In this document: piece by piece, positions 35,384-44,481 of the stretch | How the letters are laid out: each line of letters opens with the position of its first letter | How positions within the stretch are numbered: position 1 is the stretch's first letter | Assembly: GCF_004349085.1 (NCBI RefSeq) | Contig: NZ_SMFM01000001.1 | Coordinates: 248,001 to 312,000, forward strand | Direction of reading: 5' to 3' | Origin: Flavobacterium caseinilyticum | Lineage (GTDB): Bacteria; Bacteroidota; Bacteroidia; Flavobacteriales; Flavobacteriaceae | DNA length: 64,000 nt | The notes under the pieces: model-generated | Database searches by the model: none | Seen by the model: the letters and a program-made list of their open reading frames with translations, nothing else | Told to the model about the DNA's origin: nothing | Program-made: the position numbers and the translations under genes

Positions 35384-35491
35384 GATGTGAATTTTTAGTT
35401 GGTTGTTATTATACGCGTAGTTAGTGTGTAAATAGGACGCAAATATAAATAAAAAACAATTTGTTACAAATATAACATCAAGAAAAAAGTA

Positions 35492-35851
35492 TTAAAAGTG
35501 ATAAAAAGCATCAATAAGATGCTCAATTACAAACGATTTACCTTCTTTGTGAACAGCAATAATATCAAAACGGACTTCAATTTCCAAATTTCTTTCGTTG
35601 ACAAAAGCATCGACAGCCTTTACAAGAAGCTGGATTTTTTTTGGTTTTACAAAATCTTGCGGCAGGCCAAATTCTAATGAGGAACGTGTTTTGACTTCAA
35701 CTATGGCAAGTGTGTTTCCTTTTTGAGCAATGATATCTATCTCTGCTTTCTGGAACATCCAGTTGGTTTGCAAAATCGTGTAGCCGTCTTGCCGCAGAAA
35801 TTCGACCGCCATTTCTTCTCCAAGTTTTCCGAGTTCGTTGTGTTCAGCCAT
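35492..35851 (-). CDS. YraN family (UPF0102) endonuclease-like protein
   Basis: 119 residues with the PD-(D/E)xK fold signature of YraN: GEEMAVEFLRQDGYTIL, then QKAEIDIIAQ and IVEVKTRSS carrying the Asp and Glu-x-Lys. Family members are presumed nucleases involved in DNA processing; function is unproven. The spacing to the next gene upstream contains TTTAAG repeats near 35862. Confidence 0.85.
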   Translation of the reverse strand: MAEHNELGKLGEEMAVEFLRQDGYTILQTNWMFQKAEIDIIAQKGNTLAIVEVKTRSSLEFGLPQDFVKPKKIQLLVKAVDAFVNERNLEIEVRFDIIAVHKEGKSFVIEHLIDAFYHF

Positions 35852-35919
35852 TCAAAATTTTTGTTTTAAGTTTAAGGTTTCAAGTTTTTAAACTTCTGCA
35901 ATCTTAAATCGAATTGTCT

Positions 35920-36921
35920 TTATTCAAAAACTAGCGTGCTGCACTTCTCATTTACATTTATAGTCACATTATTTCCTAAAATCAAGGCTCTATTATCTTG
36001 AATATGACCAGCAGGGAAATTATATAAAATAGGAATATTGTATTTTTTGGTAACATCTTCGATAATTTCGATGGCGTTTTTCCCCCATGGAATATCATTA
36101 TCCTTCATTTTTGTCATCGAACCCACAACAATTCCCTTGATACTTTCGAGGCAACCATTTCGTTTCAAGTTGATCATCATGCGGTCAATATGGTATAAAT
36201 ATTCGTCTAAATCTTCGATAAACAAGATTTTGTCAGCACAGTCAATCGCTGATGGTGAACCAAACAAACTGTACAGAATCGATAAATTTCCGCCTACTAA
36301 TTCTCCGGTAGCTTTTCCAGGTCTGTTCATCAGGAAAGGATCTATTTCGTACGACAGTTTTTCACCAAACAACGCAATTCGCATGGTTTCTATGGCCTGT
36401 GGAGTTGCTCTTGGAGCGGTTATCGGCATGATTCCGTGAATGGATTTGTAGCCCATTGTATTCAGATGATTGTGTAAAACGGTTACATCACTGAAACCAA
36501 CAATCCATTTTGGATTTTTTTTGAACGCAGTAAAATCCAATAAATCAATCATTCGGACGGTTCCATACCCACCTTTTACACACCAAATTGCTTTGATGTT
36601 TGGATTATCCAGTTGCTGCTGAAAATCAGCGGCGCGTTGTTCGTCGGTTCCGGCTAATTGGTCGTTGTCTAAACCTATTGTATTTCCAATGACTACTTCT
36701 AAACCCCAACTTTTTAATAAAGCAATAGCGGGCTTCAAGTTGTCATCTGTATTTTTTCTGGCTGTTGCCAAAATTGCAACGGTATCTCCTTTTTGTAAAC
36801 TTGGGGGTGTAATCATATTGTATTGAGCTTGGCTGTTGAAAGATTGTAAAATAAAAATAAGCAATAGAAATTGATATAATAGAGGACGGCGTGTTGTAAA
36901 ATTTAATCGGTTTTTGTTCAT
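35920..36921 (-). CDS. S66 family LD-carboxypeptidase
   Basis: 333 residues from the ATG at 36921 (MNKNRLNFTTRRPLLYQFLL), a signal peptide ending near NSQAQ; the ATG at 37017 is 32 codons earlier and gives no family match. S66 LD-carboxypeptidases trim tetrapeptide stems to tripeptides for peptidoglycan recycling. The Ser nucleophile lies in GFSDVTVLH, Glu in FIEDLDEY and His in AGHIQDN. The signal peptide suggests periplasmic action, unlike cytosolic LdcA of enterobacteria. Confidence 0.88.
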   Translation of the reverse strand: MNKNRLNFTTRRPLLYQFLLLIFILQSFNSQAQYNMITPPSLQKGDTVAILATARKNTDDNLKPAIALLKSWGLEVVIGNTIGLDNDQLAGTDEQRAADFQQQLDNPNIKAIWCVKGGYGTVRMIDLLDFTAFKKNPKWIVGFSDVTVLHNHLNTMGYKSIHGIMPITAPRATPQAIETMRIALFGEKLSYEIDPFLMNRPGKATGELVGGNLSILYSLFGSPSAIDCADKILFIEDLDEYLYHIDRMMINLKRNGCLESIKGIVVGSMTKMKDNDIPWGKNAIEIIEDVTKKYNIPILYNFPAGHIQDNRALILGNNVTINVNEKCSTLVFE

Positions 36922-37076
36922 GCTTGAATGCTTTTCTGAAAAATTTTTAGTGGTAAGGTCTTTAAATGATAAAAACAAAGATAGACAATTAGAAAATAAT
37001 TCTAAGTTCAGGTTCAAATGACTATTTTTACAATAGACAGATTCAAAGAAGGAATCTAATTAACGACTGGAAATAA

Positions 37077-38195
37077 ATGATTTATATGAGAATTATGCAC
37101 TGGATTCCTGTTCTTTTTATATTTTTTCCAATAGTAAAATCTACTGCACAACAGAAAAAATACGTCATTCACACCGTTGCGTTTTATAATTTCGAAAACC
37201 TTTTTGATACCATAAATGATCCCGATACTTTTGATGAAGAGTGGACTCCAAAAGGGTTGCAACGCTGGACGTACGATAAATATGAAAAGAAACTAGGAAA
37301 CTTAGCCCGAGTACTATCTGAAATTGGTTCTGCTGAAAATAGCGATTCGCCCACATTTATTGGTGGCTGCGAAATAGAAAACCGAGGCGTTTTAGAAGAT
37401 TTAGTCAAACAGCCCAAATTAATCGAGAAAGATTACGGAATCATCCATTATGATTCGCCGGACAAAAGAGGAATCGATGTGGCACTGTTGTATCAAAAAG
37501 CAAAATTTCAGCCTACGAGTTACAATAATATTCCTTTATACATTTACAAAGAAGGAGCTATTACAAATGAAAATTCCAAAGCCAGTTTTGAAGAAAAAAC
37601 AGATGACGAATTGCAAATAAGCACCAAAAGCTATCGGGTTTACACGAGAGATCAGCTTTTGGTAACCGGATTTCTTGATGGCGAGGAAATCAATATCATC
37701 GTCAATCACTGGCCGTCGCGTTCTGGGGGAGAGAAAAAATCAAGTCCGTTTCGGGAAGCCGCAGCAGCTTTAAATAGAAAAATAATAGATTCGTTACAAC
37801 GAATCAATCCAAATGCAAAAGTGATTACGTTGGGTGATTTGAATGATGGTCCGTATAATAAAAGTGTCAAAATTGGGCTTGGCGCCAAAGCAAAAAAGTC
37901 TGATGTGCTTCCGTTAGGGATTTATAATCCATTCGAAGAAATGGCTAAAAAAGGATTTGGAACCATCGCATATCGGGATGCTTGGGATGTTTTTGACCAA
38001 ATAATGGTTTCCGAAACCTTAATACAAACCGATTATACGAGTTTCCGTTATTGGAAAGCAGGAATTTACAATAAGGCATTCTTGATACAAACCAGCGGAC
38101 AATATAAAGGCTATCCGTTGCGACATTCCACCACCGAAATTGGTTTCAGCGACCATTTTCCCGTATATATTTATTTAATAAAGGAAAAAAAATAA
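37077..38195 (+). CDS. Secreted endonuclease/exonuclease/phosphatase family protein
   Basis: 372 residues (starts at 37086 or 37095 are alternative). MRIMHWIPVLFIFFPIVKST is a signal peptide. The EEP fold has ENLFDTINDPDT near the N-terminus, GCEIENRGVLEDL (metal Glu), NHWPSRSGGE, GDLNDGPYN and the terminal SDHFPVYI catalytic Asp-His. Family enzymes cleave nucleic acids, phospholipids or phosphates; substrate unknown. Envelope or secreted. Confidence 0.85.
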   Translation: MIYMRIMHWIPVLFIFFPIVKSTAQQKKYVIHTVAFYNFENLFDTINDPDTFDEEWTPKGLQRWTYDKYEKKLGNLARVLSEIGSAENSDSPTFIGGCEIENRGVLEDLVKQPKLIEKDYGIIHYDSPDKRGIDVALLYQKAKFQPTSYNNIPLYIYKEGAITNENSKASFEEKTDDELQISTKSYRVYTRDQLLVTGFLDGEEINIIVNHWPSRSGGEKKSSPFREAAAALNRKIIDSLQRINPNAKVITLGDLNDGPYNKSVKIGLGAKAKKSDVLPLGIYNPFEEMAKKGFGTIAYRDAWDVFDQIMVSETLIQTDYTSFRYWKAGIYNKAFLIQTSGQYKGYPLRHSTTEIGFSDHFPVYIYLIKEKK

Positions 38196-38235
38196 CAATT
38201 TATTATTTCATAAATTTACATTTAAATTAAAAATC

Positions 38236-38775
38236 ATGGCAATAGCAAAACCTTTCAATCTCAATAAATGGATCGACGAAAACCGTCATCTGCTCAAACC
38301 ACCCGTTGGAAACAAGAATTTATACACCGAATCCGGTGATTATATCGTTATGGTAGTTGCTGGCCCAAATGCCCGAAAAGACTATCATTACAATGAAACC
38401 GAGGAATTGTTTTACCAACTTGAAGGCTCCATAAAAGTAATTGTTCAAGACGACGGGGAGCGCAAAGAAATGGAATTACATCCCGGCGATATGTACCTGC
38501 ATCCCGCTAAAACTCCACATTCTCCGGTTCGTTCCGAAGGTTCCATAGGACTTGTCATCGAACGAAAAAGAGCTGGACAAGGATTTACGGACGGATTGCT
38601 TTGGTTTTGCGATAATTGTAATCACAAGCTGCACGAAGTCTATTTTGAACTGCATAATATCGAGAAAGATTTCCTGCCCCATTTCGAACATTTCTACAAT
38701 TCAGAGCACTTGAGAACCTGCGGAAAATGCGGAACCATAATGGAAACAGACCCGAGGTTTATTGCCAAAAAATAA
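38236..38775 (+). CDS. nbaC: 3-hydroxyanthranilate 3,4-dioxygenase
   Basis: 179 residues, usual length of the bacterial enzyme of the kynurenine pathway, which opens the ring of 3-hydroxyanthranilate (en route to NAD or to 2-aminomuconate). The cupin has NARKDYHYNETEELFYQLEG (iron His and Glu) and HPGDMYLHPAKTPHSP. The C-terminal rubredoxin-like site has WFCDNCNHKLHE and RTCGKCG. A dispersed hairpin variant follows at 38782. The symbol nbaC is one of those used in bacteria; haaO is also common. Confidence 0.93.
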   Translation: MAIAKPFNLNKWIDENRHLLKPPVGNKNLYTESGDYIVMVVAGPNARKDYHYNETEELFYQLEGSIKVIVQDDGERKEMELHPGDMYLHPAKTPHSPVRSEGSIGLVIERKRAGQGFTDGLLWFCDNCNHKLHEVYFELHNIEKDFLPHFEHFYNSEHLRTCGKCGTIMETDPRFIAKK

Positions 38776-38781
38776 TTCAAT

Positions 38782-38797
38782 GTTGAATTTATTTCAG
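38782..38797 (+). repeat. Variant GTTGAATTTATTTCAG of the dispersed hairpin
   Basis: Same 16-base word with one base changed as at 10415 and 63884, here downstream of a coding region, which shows it is not restricted to leaders. Confidence 0.5.
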
Positions 38798-38915
38798 TTT
38801 AGGGCTACTCCAGCTATCCGTTCTACCCACATCCGTAAGCTTACGATGCCAGTGCTTTCGGGGCAAAAAATCGTAAAATAAAAGTGCCAATTTTTCCTAT
38901 TTCACGTTAAATCAA

Positions 38916-38923
38916 TATATTTG
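38916..38923 (+). promoter_or_regulatory. -7 element TATATTTG before the ALDH gene
   Basis: TATATTTG fits TAnnTTTG, 36 bases before the ATG at 38960; no -33 TTG at the expected spacing. Confidence 0.4.
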
Positions 38924-38959
38924 TAAAAAAATATAACAATTTTTAATAAAAAAGTTACA

Positions 38960-40507
38960 ATGATAACAATCGCAGATCAATTCGGAATTAAAGAAGCCCT
39001 TAAGCAATTAGGGATTGAGGAAATAAATGAAGGAACATCAACCGGAGCAATCAATTTTGCGAATGGAAAAATCATCGAAAGTTATTCGCCGGCCGATGGG
39101 ACTTTAATTGGAAAAGTGAAAACTTCTTCTAAAGAAGATTATGAAAAAGCAATGCAAAAAGCTTCTGAAGCGTTCCTGGAATGGCGCATGATTCCAGCTC
39201 CAAAAAGAGGTGACATCGTCCGACAAATGGGAGATGAATTAAGAAAATTCAAAGAACCACTTGGGAAATTGGTTTCTTATGAAATGGGAAAAAGTTTACA
39301 AGAAGGATATGGTGAAGTGCAGGAAATGATTGATATCTGCGACTTTGCGGTGGGATTATCCCGTCAGTTGTATGGGTTGACAATGCACTCTGAAAGACCT
39401 TTGCACCGAATGTATGAGCAATACCACCCAATAGGAACGGTTGGAATTATCTCAGCGTTTAACTTTCCGGTAGCAGTTTGGAGTTGGAACGCAATGATTG
39501 CCTGGGTTTGTGGTGATGTCGCTATTTGGAAACCAAGTTCAAAAGTACCTTTATGTGGAATTGCGTGTCAGAATATTATCAAAACAGTTTTAAAAAGAAA
39601 TAACGTTCCCGAAGGTGTTAGTTGTTTAGTGACTGGAAACGAATCAGGAGATTTAATCAATAATGACAAAAGAATTTCGTTGGTTTCTTTTACAGGATCA
39701 ACAAGAATAGGACGTCACGTATCAAAAACCGTTGCAGAACGTTTTGGAAATACGATACTGGAATTAGGAGGAAACAATGCGATTATCGTTTCGGAACATG
39801 CGGATATCAGTATGGTATTGGTCGGAGCTGTTTTTGGAGCAGTGGGAACTGCAGGTCAACGTTGTACGTCAACCAGACGTTTAATTATTCACGAAAGTGT
39901 GTATGACAAAACCATCAGTGTTTTAAAAAATGCATACGGTCAATTGCAAATTGGAAATCCATTAGACGAGAATAATCACGTCGGGCCACTAATTGACAAA
40001 GGAGCTGTTCAGGAGTATTTGAATGCTATTGAAAGCGCCAAAAAAGAAGGTGGAAAAATCATCGTTGAGGGCGGATTGGTTGAAGGTGCAGGATATGAAA
40101 GTGGTTGTTATGTGAGACCATGTATCATTGAGGCTGAAAATCATTTTGACATCGTTCAAACAGAAACTTTTGCCCCTATTTTATATGTAATGAAATACAG
40201 CACGATTGAAGAAGCGATTGCGTTACAAAACGGAGTTCCACAAGGACTTTCCTCTTCTATTTTTACCAATAGCATGAGAGAAATGGAATTGTTCCTGTCT
40301 CAATCCGGCTCTGATTGCGGAATTGCGAATGTAAATATTGGTACATCTGGAGCAGAGATTGGTGGTGCTTTTGGTGGGGAAAAAGAAACGGGCGGCGGGC
40401 GTGAGTCCGGTTCTGATGCTTGGAAAGCCTACATGAGAAGACAAACCAACACAATCAATTACGGAACCCAATTGCCATTGGCACAAGGAATCAAATTTGA
40501 TTTGTAG
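38960..40507 (+). CDS. Aldehyde dehydrogenase, ALDH7/alpha-aminoadipic semialdehyde type
   Basis: 515 residues. The catalytic Cys302 lies in AGQRCTSTRRL and the general base Glu268 in LELGGNNA. The C-terminal NINIGTSGAEIGGAFGG-type segment (here NVNIGTSGAEIGGAFGG) and GGGRESGSDAWKAYMRR are typical of ALDH7 (antiquitin, AmaB), which oxidises L-2-aminoadipate 6-semialdehyde in lysine breakdown. Next to a kynurenine-pathway gene but separately promoted. A terminator follows at 40527. Confidence 0.88.
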   Translation: MITIADQFGIKEALKQLGIEEINEGTSTGAINFANGKIIESYSPADGTLIGKVKTSSKEDYEKAMQKASEAFLEWRMIPAPKRGDIVRQMGDELRKFKEPLGKLVSYEMGKSLQEGYGEVQEMIDICDFAVGLSRQLYGLTMHSERPLHRMYEQYHPIGTVGIISAFNFPVAVWSWNAMIAWVCGDVAIWKPSSKVPLCGIACQNIIKTVLKRNNVPEGVSCLVTGNESGDLINNDKRISLVSFTGSTRIGRHVSKTVAERFGNTILELGGNNAIIVSEHADISMVLVGAVFGAVGTAGQRCTSTRRLIIHESVYDKTISVLKNAYGQLQIGNPLDENNHVGPLIDKGAVQEYLNAIESAKKEGGKIIVEGGLVEGAGYESGCYVRPCIIEAENHFDIVQTETFAPILYVMKYSTIEEAIALQNGVPQGLSSSIFTNSMREMELFLSQSGSDCGIANVNIGTSGAEIGGAFGGEKETGGGRESGSDAWKAYMRRQTNTINYGTQLPLAQGIKFDL

Positions 40508-40526
40508 TAATAAATTATAACAAACT

Positions 40527-40563
40527 AAAAAAGGCAATTTGAAATTTTCAGATTGCCTTTTTT
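40527..40563. terminator. Bidirectional terminator after the ALDH gene
   Basis: AAAAAAGGCAAT pairs with ATTGCCTTTTTT, with inner TTGAAA/TTTCAG pairs in part. It lies between the convergent ALDH and DUF6646-like genes. Confidence 0.85.
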
Positions 40564-40600
40564 CATTAAAAATTCTTCGTGAACTTTTAGGATAATCTAT

Positions 40601-41098
40601 CTATAAATTGAATGACGCACCAATGTTGAATGTAAATTGGTTGTTTAATTTATCAAAACCTATTGGATCTGTTTTGTAACTGGCAATTGGAATTCCAGCT
40701 TCGGTGAACATACCGAAACCTTCGGTGAAGAAATAACGGAAACCTACATGCGCACCAAAATTTCGTAAACCTAAATTTAATCCTGGGTAAATGTCCATTT
40801 TTGGATCTAATTCAAAAACATTTCCCAAGTTTGCATTGAAACGTCCTTTAACATCCACTCTGTCTCCAAAATCTGGTTTGTTGCCTAAGTCATCTTTAGA
40901 AACGGACAACAAATAAGAAGTAACAAATCCGAATGACATGTTTTCTCCAAGTCCAAAATCAGAAGAAACACGAATTCCAGAACCTCCGTTTTGAAAGTTG
41001 GCTCCAACATCAAATTTAACGTCTCCTTTTCCTTTGAAAGCCTGTGCATTGACCAAACCAATAGTCAATAGCAATACTAATGTGGTAATCTTTTTCAT
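40601..41098 (-). CDS. DUF6646-like outer-membrane beta-barrel protein
   Basis: 165 residues from the ATG at 41098 (MKKITTLVLLLTIGLVNAQ, signal peptide cleaved after AQA). The mature protein has beta-strand pairs with Gly and aromatic residues (GDVKFDVGANFQNGG, GLGENMSFGFVTSYLLSV) and ends FTFNIGASFNL, typical of small outer-membrane barrels. DUF6646 is the closest family I recall; the assignment is not firm. The ATG at 41164 lies upstream of the signal peptide and is rejected. Confidence 0.65.
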   Translation of the reverse strand: MKKITTLVLLLTIGLVNAQAFKGKGDVKFDVGANFQNGGSGIRVSSDFGLGENMSFGFVTSYLLSVSKDDLGNKPDFGDRVDVKGRFNANLGNVFELDPKMDIYPGLNLGLRNFGAHVGFRYFFTEGFGMFTEAGIPIASYKTDPIGFDKLNNQFTFNIGASFNL

Positions 41099-41229
41099 AT
41101 GAAGATAATATTTGTTTTTATTGGCATATGGAATTCGCATAGCTTCATTGGTGTTTGCAACCAATTTTCGGTTATGCTTATTCCATACTCTTAATTTTTA
41201 AAGTGGGAGCAAAAGTAGTTCAATAAAAT

Positions 41230-41955
41230 CTAATTTCTTCCTTTCTCGTCAAAATACAATTGGCTCAAAGGTTCGCTTTGCCAAAATTCCTTGCTGTCAA
41301 CATCCATAATGGTTAATGGTCCTTTGAAAGCCGCTCCGGTATCTACGTTCCAAACATTTGCCTTTTGTACGGGAGTGGTTTCACCAATTCGGGTAACGGG
41401 CGTGTGACCAATATAGATTTCATCGTATAAAGTAAAGCGTTTTGGATAAAAAGGATGATCGGATTTCATTGTTGTGTCTAATGCCAATGCCGTTTCCCAC
41501 AGGGTTCTGTCCCAATAAAAAAGCCCGGGAAAATATTCAAAATCTACTCCATTCATATTGGTAAAACCGGCATGAACATACAAACGACGCTGCTCGTCCA
41601 GATGATAATTATCCAAAGATTTCAGGAATTCAATATGTTTTTGCTTCGTTTCTGCGCTGACAGATTCGTAGGCTAAAACAGTTGCTTCTCCGCCATGTTT
41701 GTACCACAACAGATTGTCTTTGCTTTCATCGAGCCATTCCAGCAATAAGTCGTCGTGGTTTCCGCGAATGCAAATGCAATTTTGTTTGGTTTTTAAATCA
41801 ATGATAAAATCAAGTACCTGAGGAGATTGGCTCCAGCCATCAACGTAATCTCCCAAAAAAATTAGGGTATCTTTTTTAGTAACTTTGGCTCTTTCCATAA
41901 TTTGGTGCAGCGCTCGCAAACCACCGTGAATGTCGCCTATAACAAGTGTTCTCAT
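41230..41955 (-). CDS. Metallophosphoesterase (PPP-like serine/threonine phosphatase family)
   Basis: 241 residues. Motifs GDIHGG near residue 7, GDYVDGW, GNHDDLLLEWL and late YIGHTPV are the metal-binding set of calcineurin-like phosphoesterases of the PrpA/ApaH group. Likely a cytosolic protein phosphatase or diadenosine tetraphosphatase. No neighbouring gene hints at substrate. Gene is intact. Confidence 0.85.
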   Translation of the reverse strand: MRTLVIGDIHGGLRALHQIMERAKVTKKDTLIFLGDYVDGWSQSPQVLDFIIDLKTKQNCICIRGNHDDLLLEWLDESKDNLLWYKHGGEATVLAYESVSAETKQKHIEFLKSLDNYHLDEQRRLYVHAGFTNMNGVDFEYFPGLFYWDRTLWETALALDTTMKSDHPFYPKRFTLYDEIYIGHTPVTRIGETTPVQKANVWNVDTGAAFKGPLTIMDVDSKEFWQSEPLSQLYFDEKGRN

Positions 41956-42403
41956 GTACTCTATTTCTTTTTATTAATGCAAAAACAGCAGAAAATAAGC
42001 ACTATTTTTCAAGTCATAAAATTAACTAAAAGTGTGATGAACCAAGCTTTTTTAGTTTATTATTTTTTAAAAATTAAAGAATTCGTGTTTTAGCGTGAAA
42101 TTGAAATATCACTGTTTTAGGTGATTGTTTTATTTAATTTTTCGGATTAGTTTTACAAAAAATTAAACTTTTTTCAAATGAGTGCACTTGTTTCGTTATC
42201 GTTGCTGTTGGCTAAAATGATTTGTCAAGTCGTAAAAGAATTGTTGGCTTTTATTTAGAATGTATGAAAACTAAAAAGCTTTATTGCTGCTGATTTTAAT
42301 TTTATATCCTACGACTATTTGTTTCAATTAAAGTTGGATAATAATTAGAATGAATCATTAGAAAATGATATTGGTTCTAATCCAGAAAAATAATTTCTCA
42401 GAA
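41956..42403. other. Intergenic region with small hydrophobic frames
   Basis: 448 bases of AT-rich DNA. A 26-codon hydrophobic frame lies at 42178-42258. A decayed signal-peptide-like frame lies at 42264-42331: ATG AAA ACT AAA, then after a one-base shift KALLLLILILYPTTICFN and stop. No other coding signal was seen. Confidence 0.35.
42178..42258 (+). CDS. Possible 26-residue hydrophobic peptide
   Basis: ATG at 42178 opens MSALVSLSLLLAKMICQVVK and ends ELLAFI, TAG at 42256. Such a short amphipathic peptide could act as a membrane peptide, but no ribosome site, promoter or partner was seen, and it may be a chance frame. Confidence 0.15.
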   Translation: MSALVSLSLLLAKMICQVVKELLAFI

Positions 42404-43543
42404 TCACTGCACATCATATTTCATTTTTCTCAAAATTCGCAGCGCTTCTTTAAACGATAAATACACCTGATTAAAAGGTTTTAAAAGTACTTTGGCGTCA
42501 ATCAGTTTTTGTTTGGCTTCTTCAAAACCGTTGAGGTAACAAATCATAAAAGTGGAAGGTAAATTTTCTAAATCTTTATGCTCTCTTTCAGATAACGAAA
42601 GCCCTTTTTGAAGTTTTTTCAGCAAAGCAATATTAGCATTGTAAATATGGAATAACATTTTTTTGTTGAATTCCGGTGGCTGAAACAGCATTTCTCTTTC
42701 AATTTTATAATAGCCATTATCATGAAAATGAATCGTTTGTTTTTCTAAAGGATAATAGCTCGTTTTATCATTCAAACCCAAAGGAACATATTCAATAATG
42801 GTAAAAGTATCTTCATCGAAAGTAATTTCGACCACATCTTGAGCCGAATAAAACAGCTTAATTTGCTCGTTGATCAATTCAATATCAACACGTGATAAAT
42901 AGGTTTTGTCACGCGATTTTTTGGCAACACCCGCCCAGCAAATCACAAATAATTCTTTGAAAACTTTATATTTTGGCGCCATATCCTTGTGGCGAAAATT
43001 CATGAAATCAATCACGCCGTCGAGTGTGTTTTCGATGCTGTTTCGGGAGTTGTTTTCGATGCCAATTACGGTTTCTGTGTTCTGGTAATTCTTCTCAATT
43101 TCACCTTCAACCGGCATTGTGTTACTGCCTCGCCGTATAAAAATACTGTTGGCAGGAATCGTGTGAATTCCTTTTTTGAAATGGGAAGTCTTACTTTTTG
43201 GCTTGACCGTTACCAGTCCGATAACTTTATCTTTTGGCAAGTTTGGGAATGGGACATTTTCGTATTGAATTTTCGGGGGATTTTCCAGATAAGCATTCAC
43301 TAAATTCTGAATCCTGCTGTCGTCAAAAAAGTCGTCGCCCACAATAATATTGTCATAATCTTCAACTCCCACCACTATATAGGAATTATTTGCAGGATTT
43401 GAATTGGATAATGCGCAAATGTGCTTGAGAAACTTTGCTTTTCCCTCTCGCGTATGCAAATTCAACTGACGCTTTTTATCATAAAAACTACTCTCATCAT
43501 TGTGAGCAAGCAGGTTCTTGATAAGAATGCGTTTGTTGATCAT
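42404..43543 (-). CDS. AlbA_2 (Schlafen AAA_4-like) domain protein
   Basis: 379 residues. The N-terminal 160 residues carry the AlbA_2 (formerly AAA_4) layout: ESSFYDKKRQLNLHTREGKA, FLKHICALSN, SYIVVGVEDYDNIIVGDDFF and a late KPKSKTSHFKKGI. The rest is not recognised. Proteins with this domain include divergent Schlafen-type DNA or RNA-binding regulators, sometimes linked to stress or phage resistance. No neighbouring defence gene is seen. TTTAAAAT-type short repeats lie downstream. Confidence 0.6.
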   Translation of the reverse strand: MINKRILIKNLLAHNDESSFYDKKRQLNLHTREGKAKFLKHICALSNSNPANNSYIVVGVEDYDNIIVGDDFFDDSRIQNLVNAYLENPPKIQYENVPFPNLPKDKVIGLVTVKPKSKTSHFKKGIHTIPANSIFIRRGSNTMPVEGEIEKNYQNTETVIGIENNSRNSIENTLDGVIDFMNFRHKDMAPKYKVFKELFVICWAGVAKKSRDKTYLSRVDIELINEQIKLFYSAQDVVEITFDEDTFTIIEYVPLGLNDKTSYYPLEKQTIHFHDNGYYKIEREMLFQPPEFNKKMLFHIYNANIALLKKLQKGLSLSEREHKDLENLPSTFMICYLNGFEEAKQKLIDAKVLLKPFNQVYLSFKEALRILRKMKYDVQ

Positions 43544-43627
43544 ACAATTAGATTTTTAGATTTCTTAGACAATTGGATTTTTAAATTCTATAAATAATCT
43601 AAAAATCCAACAATCTAAAAATCAAAT

Positions 43628-44383
43628 TTAAATATCTCTTTTTAAAATAGTCGCAGCGGCTTGTGCCGTAGGAAAAACAAGCAAATCGGCAATATTTACA
43701 TGATACGGTCTGGAAACTACAAAATGAATAATATCAGCGATATCCTCCGGAAGTAACGGCGTAAAACCTTGATATACATTGGCGGCTCTGTCTGTGTCTC
43801 CTTTAAAACGCACTTCGCTAAATTCCGTTTCTACAGCACCGGGATTAATGGCTCCCACCCGAATACCGTAAGGACTCAAATCCATTCGCATGCCTTGGTT
43901 TAAGGCATCAACGGCATGTTTGGAGGCGCAATAAACGTTTCCGTTTGGATATACTTCTTTTCCGGCGACGGAACCAATGTTGATGATATGACCTGATTTT
44001 CGTTCGATCATTTGCGGAATTATGGCTTTAGAAACATATAAAAGTCCTTTGACATTGATGTCAATCATGGCGTCCCAATCATCTAAATCTCCGTTTTGAA
44101 TGGGATCTAAACCATGCGCATTTCCGGCATTATTAATCAAAACATCAATCGTGGAAAAAGCTTCCGGGATGGAATTGATACTATCAAAAACCGCTTTTTT
44201 GTCCCGAACATCAAAGGACAAAGTATGTACTTCGGTAAATTCCGAAAGTTCTTTTTCAAGATCTTTTAATCGGTCTTCACGGCGTCCGCAAAGAATGATT
44301 TTGTAGTTATTTTTAGCTAATATTTGCGCTGTTGCTTTACCAATTCCACTGGTTGCGCCAGTCACTAAGGCTGTTTTAATCAT
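43628..44383 (-). CDS. Short-chain dehydrogenase/reductase
   Basis: 251 residues. TGATSGIGKA near the N-terminus binds NAD(P), NNAGNAHG follows, and the active site has Tyr151 and Lys155 in VYCASKHAV. Similar to YdfG-type reductases that act on 3-hydroxy acids or serine, but substrate is not determined. The neighbour at 44482 (aldo/keto reductase) lies on the same strand and may share a transcript. Confidence 0.88.
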   Translation of the reverse strand: MIKTALVTGATSGIGKATAQILAKNNYKIILCGRREDRLKDLEKELSEFTEVHTLSFDVRDKKAVFDSINSIPEAFSTIDVLINNAGNAHGLDPIQNGDLDDWDAMIDINVKGLLYVSKAIIPQMIERKSGHIINIGSVAGKEVYPNGNVYCASKHAVDALNQGMRMDLSPYGIRVGAINPGAVETEFSEVRFKGDTDRAANVYQGFTPLLPEDIADIIHFVVSRPYHVNIADLLVFPTAQAAATILKRDI

Positions 44384-44481
44384 GAGTTTTTTTTCTGTTT
44401 TTGAAATCGTGAATCATAGATTTCATTTTGTGTACTGTTTTTTTGCGATACTAAAGATAAATTGGAAAAAATATAAAATTT

